This document shows positions 24,549 to 32,405 of a stretch of DNA of 64,000 nt, one piece after another (within the stretch, counting starts at the first letter, position 1; each line of letters begins with the position of its first letter). Where the stretch lies: positions 70,240,469 through 70,304,468 of the forward strand of contig NC_091134.1 in NCBI RefSeq assembly GCF_041381155.1. The letters run 5' to 3'. This stretch comes from Argopecten irradians. Its lineage: Eukaryota > Mollusca > Bivalvia > Pectinida > Pectinidae. Below the pieces are notes generated by a model that saw nothing but the letters and a program-made list of their open reading frames with translations, did no database searches and had not been told where the DNA came from. A program made the translations under genes and the position numbers.

Positions 24549-26135
24549 CTAGTCTTCTTCGGGAGACACATCAGGGGGGCGCCACTTGCGCATCAACACA
24601 CCTGACTTACGGAAGTAACAAACTGGGACTTTCTCAGCCTCTTCCTCACTCAAAGCACGATTACACAATAAGGAGATTTCAGGACCTTTTTCCTGTTCTA
24701 CTATAAGCTCCTCTCTAGACAAAGATGATTTACTCATCATGTCAGACAAAGAAGTACCCTTGTTAGGAACAACTCCATCACTATCAAAGTCTACAGGATT
24801 GCTCAAAAGATCACACTTGCTCCCGATATCCTCTATATCATGAGCCAAGAAAGTGTCACCTAACCCTGGACTATAATGATCCTCAACTACTGCAACATCA
24901 GAAACCTTCTTACTCATTGAACGAGTTACAGCACAAGAAGAGAAAATACCAGGAAATTCCTGTTGAATAGTCTCGGCATCACCTGTTTTATCTGGAATAC
25001 TGGACACTAAGGGATCTACCCTAACTTTCTCTCTAGCCAAGTCATTGCCTAAAATGAGCGACACGCCCTCTATGGGAAGTTCCGGTCTAACACCAATGGT
25101 GACAGGCCCAGTAACCAAGTCTGACTTTAAATAAACACAATGGAGAGGCACATTAACAAAACCTAACTCTACACCTTGAAGCAAAACACTACTACCAGAT
25201 GAGGTCTCCTCAGACAAAGGCACTACACCATATAATATTAAAGAATGAGAAGCCCCAGTATCTCTCAAAATCTTCACAGGTTTCAAGTTGGTGATATCAC
25301 TAGTAAGTGAAACAAAACCTTCAGAAATGAAGGGAGAGTACTTCTCCAAGACACTATCAGACTCTGAGCTCTTAATCTCAACAGACACTTTAGAATCTTC
25401 CACAATATCACTAAGTTTCTGACTAGGCTTTGACATAGCTAACACAGAAGGAACTGACTGTTTACGCCTTTGCTCCTTACGCTGGAGAGAATAACATTCA
25501 GACATAATATGTCCTACTTTCTTGCAGTAATTACAAACAGGACCAGAAGGAGACCCCACACCTGCCCTATGATCTGTTTTAGAATCAGACTTAGTCTTAT
25601 CACCTAATTTAGGTTTGTCGTTAGAAGGGCCACTAAAGGTTGGGTTCCCAGGCTGACCAAATTTACTAGTACCTGTGGTACTGTTTTTGTCTTGAGAACT
25701 GTTTTTAACAAATGAGCCTTTGTGGGTGAGAGCGTAATCATCAGCCATTGTAGCTGCATCACTGAGTGTTTCAACTTTTCTCTCATCTAAATGAGTTTTT
25801 ATGTTTATGTGGACACAACGTTTAAACTCCTCTATCAACAATAATTTCCTCAATTTACCGAAATCCTCATCAATTTCTTTAGAATCACACCACCTATTAA
25901 ATAATTGTTCTTTTTCTCTGGCAAATTCTACATGAGTTTGTTCATCTCTTTTTCTCGAGTTTCGAAATTTCTGGCGGTAAGCCTCAGGAACTAACTCATA
26001 AGCTTTCAAAATAGCTTTCTTGACTACGTGGTAATTTGAAATGTCATCTACAGATAAAGAAGAATGAATGTCTCTAGCTTTACCAATCAAGACACTTTGA
26101 AGAAGCATTGTAAGCTTATCTTCAGGCCATTTCAT
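24549..26135 (-). CDS. Gypsy gag C-terminal part and protease
   Basis: A 528-residue frame. The first third is a capsid-like helical region (KWPEDKLTMLLQSVLIGKA, EAYRQKFR, then EQLFNRWC). It is followed by a CCHC zinc knuckle (CNYCKKVGHIMSEC) and an aspartic protease with DTGASHSL (plus-strand about 25239-25262). The N-terminal part of gag lies beyond the fold-back insertion at 26206-27238. A single TAA stop (plus strand about 26186-26188) separates this frame from the insertion point. No frame links it cleanly to integrase. Confidence 0.88.
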   Translation of the reverse strand: MKWPEDKLTMLLQSVLIGKARDIHSSLSVDDISNYHVVKKAILKAYELVPEAYRQKFRNSRKRDEQTHVEFAREKEQLFNRWCDSKEIDEDFGKLRKLLLIEEFKRCVHINIKTHLDERKVETLSDAATMADDYALTHKGSFVKNSSQDKNSTTGTSKFGQPGNPTFSGPSNDKPKLGDKTKSDSKTDHRAGVGSPSGPVCNYCKKVGHIMSECYSLQRKEQRRKQSVPSVLAMSKPSQKLSDIVEDSKVSVEIKSSESDSVLEKYSPFISEGFVSLTSDITNLKPVKILRDTGASHSLILYGVVPLSEETSSGSSVLLQGVELGFVNVPLHCVYLKSDLVTGPVTIGVRPELPIEGVSLILGNDLAREKVRVDPLVSSIPDKTGDAETIQQEFPGIFSSCAVTRSMSKKVSDVAVVEDHYSPGLGDTFLAHDIEDIGSKCDLLSNPVDFDSDGVVPNKGTSLSDMMSKSSLSREELIVEQEKGPEISLLCNRALSEEEAEKVPVCYFRKSGVLMRKWRPPDVSPEED

Positions 26136-26205
26136 ACTATCAGCTATTTTCTCAAAATGCAGAAAATACTTGTCAACTTCTTTCTCTTAAAAAGGAGGAA
26201 CTAAC

Positions 26206-27238
26206 CACAGGTGTTCGTTTCTAATATAAACATAAGTATAATACTGGGTCAAGGTCTATAACTCGGCCGGCCATATAACACTACCCAATTTCAGAAAAAG
26301 TATGATTATTAACCAACCGTATAGGATATGATAATAGGAATACTCTCAATCGACAGCCAGATAATTTATCTTTAATTTGGTATATGATACAATATATATC
26401 ATGCCGTATAAATGTCACTAGGTATCCAGAAACATCGGAAAACAGCCAGATTTCAACTGGTCGGACACTGTGGTGTCCTCCGATAAACACGCCAGGACTC
26501 TAATGCGTAGCTCAAAAACCACTGCATGTCAACACTTCAGCGTCATAAGAATGAAAGTTTGGTAGAAAACAAACTTACCGGTTAGTAAATCCATGGATAA
26601 ATACCATCCATTTGCCTATCGTAGCCCTTTGAAATTTCCGATTGAAAAATGTATGTCTCTAGCCGCCATGTAAGTATGTGTGCAGTAGATTTGTTTTGTC
26701 GGCGTTGATTGGCTCTCGAAAATTAATTGACCAATCAACGCCGAGAAAACAAATGTACTACACACATATCAACATGACGGCTAGAGACACACATTTTTTC
26801 AATTGGAAATTTCAAAAGGCTGTATTGAGCAAATGGATGGTATATAGATAAACACTAACATACCGGTAAGTTTGTTTTTCACCAAACTTTAATTCCTATG
26901 AAGCTGAAATGTTGACATGCAGTGGTTTTTGAGCTACCCATTAGAGCCCTGGCGTGTTTATCGGAGGACACCACAGTGTCCGACCAGTTGAAATCTGGCT
27001 GTTTTCCGATGTTTCTGGATACCTAGTGACATTTATACGGCGTGATTTATATTGTATCATATACCAAATTAAAGATAAATTATCTGGCTGTCGATTGAGA
27101 GTATTCCTATTATCATATTCTATACGGTTGGATAATAATCATACTTTTTCTGAAATTGGGTAGTGTTATATGGCCGGCCGAGTTATAGACCTTGACCCAG
27201 TATTATACTTATACTTATATTAGAAACGAGCACCTGTG
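26206..27238. mobile_element. 1,033-bp fold-back transposon in gag
   Basis: Almost the whole element is one palindrome centred at about 26722, with arms of about 500 bp and a short loop in GGCTCTCGAAAATTAATTGA. The termini are CACAGGTGTTCG and CGAGCACCTGTG. AACTAAC at 26199-26205 and 27239-27245 is a perfect 7-bp target duplication. Removing the insert and one duplication restores continuity of gag. The identical open frames in the two arms (26281-26490 and 26954-27163) follow from the palindrome. No transposase is encoded. The superfamily is uncertain because 7 bp is an unusual duplication length. Confidence 0.93.
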
Positions 27239-27245
27239 AACTAAC

Positions 27246-27772
27246 CTAATGTTTCTACTGACATCAAAACCTCTGTTTCCTTGTAAACCCCTAAAAGTTG
27301 GATTACTTGAACTGTCCTGAGAAGCTAGTTCTAATTCTTTAATTCTAAGCTCTGTTTCAGCTTGAATTTTCTGCTTCTCTAGTTCTAACATCTGATCTCT
27401 CTCAATCTCTTTTTCTTTTAATTCTCTTTCAATTTCTTTGTCTCTTAACTCTCTTTCTTTGTCTATTTCTTTTTCTCTTAACTGTTTTTCTATTTCCATT
27501 TGTCTTAGTTTCATTTCATGTTCAAGTTCCATTTGTCTAATTTGAATTTCTGAGCTGACTGTTTCCTCTATACTATCTAATGCACTAGAGTCAAATTTGC
27601 CATTGTCAACAAAAATTCTTATAATTACATTCCTAATTTCAGCTTTCCTCAAATTAGTTTTGATAGTAAGGCCTAAATGTTTACCCAATAACAGTAAATC
27701 CTTCTTACTAACTTGCAAAAGAACATCCAGGGATGGGGCTTTAACAAACTGTTCTACCTGCATAGTAGTCAT
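27246..27772 (-). CDS. Gypsy gag N-terminal part (coiled coil)
   Basis: Starts at ATG 27772 (minus strand), 130 bp after the 5' LTR. After an N-terminal helix it becomes a long charged coiled coil dominated by repeated KEIE, REKEID and RELRDKE words (residues about 75-150). It is truncated by the fold-back element; the last residues of the open frame (27215-27238) come from that insert. Confidence 0.85.
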
Positions 27773-27877
27773 GTTTATCTAGCTGTTGGTTTCAAATGTA
27801 AACTCCAAGTTTAAACACAAATTTTGAAAATTTCTTAATTAATTTTTCAAAGTTAGATTTCACAAATTAAAATATCG

Positions 27878-27897
27878 ATCTCGGACACGAGCCCCCA
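27878..27897 (-). other. primer-binding site, tRNA-Pro-like
   Basis: On the minus strand, five bases after the 5' LTR, the sequence reads TGGGGGCTCGTGTCCGAGAT. It begins with the TGG expected opposite a tRNA 3' CCA and resembles the proline primer site of other retroelements, with two extra bases. The tRNA assignment is tentative. Confidence 0.6.
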
Positions 27898-27902
27898 ATT
27901 CC

Positions 27903-28607
27903 TGTTACACGAACGAATAACAGAAATGAGAAACCAGCAGCTAAATTCAAAACACAATTTAATTATATATACAATATTATACAGAGATGGTTTACAATAT
28001 CTAAAGTAATTGGTGGTGGTACAAGAGTAATACGATGATTTAAAGTGTTACTTATCTGTATGTGAATGTCCTGGTATAATCCTTGATCCTTCCAGGTTTC
28101 AAATTAACAATAATCACAAATCCACAAGGAAAATGAATGTCCACAGATGATTTGTAAAGTTCCAGGCAATATGAATAAATCCACACAAAGTGTTGTAATA
28201 ATCCACAGATAAAGTCACAATAGCTCTCCCAATAGAATCTTATATGGCACTGTACAATTCTTGATATGTCTAATTACAGGTCTCATTACAGTTCTGATTA
28301 GCTTTGGACAGTTGGAGTATATATAGCTAAACCCTAATTCAAGAATATTGGAGAACCTTCTACTTCTAGAAATATCTAACTAAAAACAGTAAACAAATAA
28401 ACACACAGAACTTTCTGGAAATAGATCATTCTAGATCTCTACTTATAATCAACATGTTTACAAACAAATTTTTTATACATGATAATATTCTAGAAAGTTC
28501 TATAACCTAAATCAATGATATGACCTTTATAGGATGTATTGATAATAAAGCTATAGGAGTTATCTCCCTTATCTCATAACTACATGTATTTAGTGTCATA
28601 CATAACA
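27903..28607 (-). repeat. 5' LTR of the Gypsy element
   Basis: 705 bp, almost identical to 21137-21842. Its outer end (28607) lies 108 bp before the first ATG of the next gene, which is transcribed in the opposite direction. Confidence 0.95.
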
Positions 28608-28715
28608 TATATATAAATATGATTGGGAGGTCAATGATCAGCATATCGGGAAATATTGATACTTCACGCGGAATGAAACTTTATTGAGTTATCGTTCTTG
28701 GCTGCTGCGCTAAGC
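28608..28715 (+). promoter_or_regulatory. compact presumptive promoter/5' UTR
   Basis: Only 108 bp separate the LTR from the start codon of the RAG1-like gene. The first part is the resumed tandem repeat (AAATATGATTGG); the rest includes TATCGTTCTTGGCTGCTGCG with no clear TATA box. Either the core promoter lies here or transcription starts in or across the LTR. Confidence 0.3.
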
Positions 28716-28777
28716 ATGATGGGAACAAGATCGTCCAAAATCCGTCGAAGAGACGGCGAAGAAGTTTCAAGCTATTC
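28716..28777 (+). CDS. RAG1-like gene, exon 1
   Basis: ATGATG at 28716 opens 20 codons plus two bases, ending at a strong donor (TATTC then GTAAGTTT). The peptide is short and basic (RSSKIRRRDGEE). I chose this exon because its phase joins exactly to the exon at 29394, giving an uninterrupted frame into the chromo-barrel-like domain. The second ATG three bases later is an equally possible start. Confidence 0.55.
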
Positions 28778-29393
28778 GTAAGTTTATTATTGTTTACTGT
28801 CAGATAGACGTGCTATTTTTGTTTCGAGAAACTATTCACAATTGTTGTCCCCTCATATATCAGCATGTCAGTCTCAGAGATTAACACAATAAACTAAAAC
28901 ATCAGTGAAGCGAAAGGTGTTTGGCATTACCGGTGTTGACGGAAAAAAACGCCCAGCACATGTCGTATAGTAACTTGCGGAACGTAGACTTTTTGGCCAA
29001 AGTTTCATATTCTGATCAAGTTGCATTACCTACTGTAGTTTAATTAACAGTATCTGTTTTACAATTTTTGTTAACACCAACAATCAGAAGTTGCTTCTAT
29101 GGGGTTTCATGATTTTTTTTTAAATTTTCATTTAAGGACGGGGGAGGGGGGGATGGGCTGTACAATCTGAAATCTGACTAGATCTACATGATTAACTGTT
29201 TAGCTTGGCTTGTGATATTCTATATTCTATATTAAATAAAGCAAATCCAGATCAGCACAGATCAGTCTAACACTGTGGTGTACTAATATAGTATGGTGTT
29301 GCTTTCATATTTTTTCATTATTGTTGAGATTAATTTAATTCTTGGCACTGTGCTTGTGCAAGAATATATTTGTCTTCATTTTTTGTTTTACAG
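28778..29393 (+). other. RAG1-like gene, intron 1
   Basis: 616-bp intron bounded by GTAAGT and TTTTGTTTTACAG. It holds no recognised element; a short G-rich run (GGGGGAGGGGGGGATGGG) lies at about 29140-29157. Confidence 0.5.
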
Positions 29394-29539
29394 CGAATTA
29401 TGCAGGCCCCAGAAGATACCGAATTCTAGAAAAGTTCAAATTCAAGAAAAACACGATGGACTTAAGCTTTATCCAGTTGAAATAATAGAGCGCTCTAGAT
29501 CTGAAGATCAAAAACAAGGAGTAAAAATACATTACATTG
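29394..29539 (+). CDS. RAG1-like gene, exon 2 (first part of chromo-barrel-like domain)
   Basis: 146 bp between a good acceptor (TTTTGTTTTACAG) and a GTAATAAC donor. It encodes a basic stretch and then KLYPVEIIERS and VKIHYIG, the beginning of a chromo-barrel/Tudor-knot fold. The strand pattern and the IHYIG motif are typical of that family. It ends with one base of a glycine codon, completed by exon 3. Confidence 0.65.
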
Positions 29540-29588
29540 GTAATAACCTTTAACAGCACTTATATTATAAATGTCTCATACAGGACAA

Positions 29589-29905
29589 CATCCTCAATAC
29601 TCCAGGGGTTCCGATCACATACGATCTCTACACCCCTGGACTATCTCATAGTAAAACTGAAGGCAGTTCAGAAGAAAATATCTGACCAATCACAGGCCTG
29701 CAAAGATTTCCTTTGAAGACTACAGAGAGAGCGACACCCAACTTCAAAGCCACACAGTCAACCACAGTGTGCCGTTATACGGTTCTTTTGATGTACATCA
29801 AAGGACTAAATTACCTGTTCTTTCCAGTTGCCTCCAGTTTTACTATGAGATAGTCCAGGGGTGTAGAGATCGTATGTGATCGGAACCCCTGGAGTATCGA
29901 GGATG
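29589..29905. mobile_element. MITE with 9-bp target duplication, copy 2 (in intron 2)
   Basis: 317 bp, with 70-bp inverted repeats starting CATCCTCAATACTCC and ending GGAGTATCGAGGATG. ACAGGACAA at 29580-29588 and 29906-29914 is a perfect 9-bp duplication. Same family as 9001-9318. The length of the duplication suggests a Mutator-like source. Confidence 0.93.
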
Positions 29906-29983
29906 ACAGGACAATTACTTACACTATACAATTCACATGTCTCATCAATAGGATTACAATTGTATATGGTGTCATGATTGCAT

Positions 29984-30480
29984 TTTTAGCTCACCTGGCC
30001 CTGCCGGTGAGCTTATGTAATGGCGTGGCATCCGTCGTCCGTCAACTTTTCACTAAAATCCCTACTATAGTCATAAACGGATGAATGGATTTTCACCAAA
30101 TTTGGTCTGAAGCTTCCTTGGGTGAAGAGAAACCAATCTTGTATAAACGGTGACCCTGGCCCCCCAGGGGCCTGAGGAGTGGGGCCCAGGGGAAATATAG
30201 CAAATTCTTTAAAATCATTCTTCTGTGGGAAAGAAGGGATTTAGTTCTAATTTAGTCTGACGCTTCCTTGGGTGAAGTGGAACCAATTTTGTATAAACGG
30301 TGGGGCTGTTCCCCAAGGCAGGTGTCAGAGGGGTGGGGCCCTATAGGAGAAATATATCAAATTCTTCAAAATCCATCTGTAGAAATAAATAGATTAAGTT
30401 CAATTCTAAAGCCTTCAAGTTGGTAGCTTGTGTTCTTAGCCTGAAACAGGTGAGCAATACAGGCCCAATGGACCTCTTGT
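29984..30480. repeat. hairpin-ended dispersed repeat (in intron 2)
   Basis: Begins TTTTAGCTCACCTGGCC with a self-complementary AGCTCACC...GGTGAGCTT hairpin. Two internal units of about 140 bp follow, with TTCCTTGGGTGAAG and ACCAATCTTGTATAAACGGT-type words. It ends GGCCCAATGGACCTCTTGT, the complement of the motif that opens the repeat at 19888. A hairpin near one end and no target duplication are compatible with Helitron-like elements, but this is not shown. Confidence 0.65.
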
Positions 30481-30606
30481 TAATAAAGTGTTTTAGATAT
30501 ACATACGTAAAGCTGAATTGTCTACACAAATTATAATTCAAAGACAGGTGTTATTGACTGTCACTGATATACATAAGCGGGATTGGACTGGGTCGATCAT
30601 CGGTGA

Positions 30607-30685
30607 CCAGGTACATGTAGCTCAGTCGGTAGAGAACTCGGCTAGTGTGCGGAGAGTCCCGGGTTCGAATCCCGGTCTGGCCCCT
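30607..30685 (+). repeat. tRNA-like sequence (SINE head or tRNA pseudogene)
   Basis: A box A-like TAGCTCAGTCGG and a perfect box B (GGTTCGAATCC) with a 5-bp T stem (CCGGG/CCCGG) are correctly ordered. The acceptor ends do not pair and the anticodon stem is poor. It is therefore not a functional tRNA gene but a tRNA-derived pseudogene or SINE head lying in intron 2. Confidence 0.6.
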
Positions 30686-30784
30686 GCATTTTCTTCTCTC
30701 CTTTTACATACATATGAAACATTTATGAATTATCAAAGTGGCATGAACATTTTTGCATAACTATTTTTTTTTTAATTCAAATAG

Positions 30785-30879
30785 GATGGCCTGCCAGATA
30801 TGACGAATGGAGGGACCCAAAGGAATTGGTGGTCCATGATACAGATCCGGAACAACCACAGATATTGGAACAACTTCAT
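30785..30879 (+). CDS. RAG1-like gene, exon 3 (end of chromo-barrel-like domain)
   Basis: 95 bp after a T-rich acceptor (AATTCAAATAG) and before a GTATGT donor. It completes the glycine codon and encodes WPARYDEWRDPKELV, the diagnostic second half of a Tudor-knot/chromo-barrel domain (IHYxGW...YDEW). It ends in phase 0. Domains of this kind bind methylated lysine or nucleic acid in MRG15- and MSL3-type proteins; the ligand here is unknown. Confidence 0.68.
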
Positions 30880-31097
30880 GTATGTTCATGTATATAGATG
30901 AAATAAGTTGTGCAATTTCCGCAAAAGTTTTGTTTTGGTCCAAGTGTATATTTTGAAAGTCTAGTACCTTCGATACGTTTAGTACCTTGGATACTTTGCA
31001 TAAGTGGGATGTCATATATATTGATAAATATGTTCAAATGTGATAAAAAAGGGTGTTCGAAAGAACTTTCAAAGACTTAAGTTGAACCAATAAGGGC

Positions 31098-31255
31098 CGA
31101 GTTGCTAGGATATCCTGACATATTGGTATTACCATAAGCCCTCCACCTGTCTGAATCCCATATAGGGCAGTTGCCAGGTGCTGACAGCTGGTCGGTTTTT
31201 CTCCACCATCTCAACATCACATGTCTTTAAATGACCCTGGCTGTTAATAGGATGA
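31098..31255 (+). mobile_element. SINE fragment, plus orientation (intron 3)
   Basis: Matches the complement of the neighbouring SINE: AGCCCTCCACCTGTCTGAATCC, GGGCAGTTGCCAGGTGCTGA and GACCCTGGCTGTTAATAGGA-like words in the same order. It is diverged and lies head to head with 31263-31477, forming an inverted pair within intron 3. Confidence 0.7.
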
Positions 31256-31262
31256 TAATCAT

Positions 31263-31477
31263 TTGGTTTTATTAGTTTATCGTCCCATTAACAGCAAGGG
31301 TCATGTAAGGACTTGCCAGGTTTGTTGGTGGAGGAAAGCAGGAGTACCTGGAGAAAAACCACTGACCAGCGGTCAGTTCCTGGCAACTGCCCCACATGGG
31401 ATTCGAACTCGCGACCCAGAGGTGGAGGGCTTGTGATTATATGTCCGGACATCTTAACCACTCAGCCAACGCGGCCC
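31263..31477 (-). mobile_element. tRNA-derived SINE (intron 3)
   Basis: On the minus strand it starts with a tRNA-like head (GGCCGCGTTGGCTGAGTGG, then a box B-like GGGTCGCGAGTTCGAATCCC region). Body words follow, with CTGACCGCTGGTCAGTGG and a T-rich tail. A second full copy lies at 38102-38326. Confidence 0.8.
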
Positions 31478-31922
31478 TGATCATTAATAATTGACGATAA
31501 TCAATCTACTCAAATCAAACCAAACTTTTCAAAAACTTATCGATACAGACCAGTTGTTTTAGTTTCAATGTAAGTGTATTACACATACCGGTATTTTACA
31601 TGTACATTTAAAGGTCATTAGAGAGGCCCTTTTTCTCTAACCATTCAAGTGGCCTCCAAGACAGGTTTGACATACAGATACCTGATTGTGTATTTATTCA
31701 TTCAGCTAATTAGTTTTTTATGGTCAAGGGTCCAAGTTTTGACCACCGAGACAATGAGCTTGTCGTCAAGATATATTGTAATATCTTTCTTAGATTAATT
31801 ATATATAAGCTCATATCCACAACACATCATCAAAATATAAAGTTTTAAATCTGGGTAGTTGGTACACTGTTTTAATTTTCTCTTTATCTTGCAGAATTTT
31901 TAATTTTCTTTTTATCTTGCAG

Positions 31923-32332
31923 AGACTCCTGAAAGAAACGTTGGGACCATCCAAAAAGGACTCCTTTAAAAACATCAGAATTCCCCTGGCCAACCAAAAA
32001 GAATTTTCGTGTTTGTCATCAAGAGGAACAGTATGTAAGCAAACAAAAACAAAAACCATATACACCATTAGGAAAAGAAATGACTTAACCCCAATATTAG
32101 GAGATAGTTGGGACTACCGGGTTTTCAACAAGGAATGTGACAATGTCTATATAATAACATCTACAGTGAAGTTCTACATACACGAGAGGAAGCCGTTGAC
32201 GGACTATGTAATCTACCCAGACCATTGTCAGGAAACAAAGATAAGCAGAGGATTTACCTTATGCTTCAACTTTGTTGTAAAGAATGGGAATAAGAGCAAG
32301 TTGATGGATCTGATAAGCAAAGATACTTTATT
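31923..32332 (+). CDS. RAG1-like gene, exon 4 (unrecognised domain)
   Basis: Starts after TTTTCTTTTTATCTTGCAG in phase 0 and ends at GTAAGA (32333), leaving two bases for the next exon. It encodes 136 residues, basic in the first half (KETLGPSKKDSFK, CKQTKTKT) and then a compact region with GDSWDYRVFN, DNVYIITSTVKFYIHERKPL and FTLCFNFVVKNG. Alternating hydrophobic strands suggest a globular beta-rich domain that I cannot assign. An upstream CAG (ending 31894) would introduce an immediate stop, so the second acceptor is chosen. If the last intron is not removed, the protein ends at the TAA 32334-32336 region as a stand-alone product of about 239 residues. Confidence 0.6.
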
Positions 32333-32405
32333 GTAAGAAATACATATATATAAGTGTGAAAGTATTTTGAGACAACTTAACTGTTAGGCAAAATTGTACT
32401 TTTAG

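Larger units (their letters stand above)
21137..28607 (-). mobile_element. Ty3/gypsy-type LTR retrotransposon with integrase before reverse transcriptase
   Basis: A 7.5-kb element transcribed on the minus strand. The LTRs are 706 and 705 bp (21137-21842 and 27903-28607), nearly identical, with TG...CA ends, flanked by TATA on both sides. Reading the minus strand, the order is 5' LTR, primer site, gag (interrupted by a fold-back insertion), zinc knuckle, protease, integrase, reverse transcriptase, RNase H, purine tract, 3' LTR. Placing integrase before reverse transcriptase is the copia order, although the integrase has a GPY/F-type tail and the polymerase is gypsy-like. The Gmr1-like group of Ty3/gypsy elements has this order. 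Several frameshifts and stops break the coding region, and no envelope-like frame is present. Confidence 0.93.

Noticed and set aside
26281..26490. Identical small proteins at 26281-26490 and 26954-27163
   Set aside because: They are the two arms of the fold-back element.
30607..30685. Functional tRNA gene
   Set aside because: Boxes A and B are good, but the acceptor stem does not pair and the anticodon arm is irregular.
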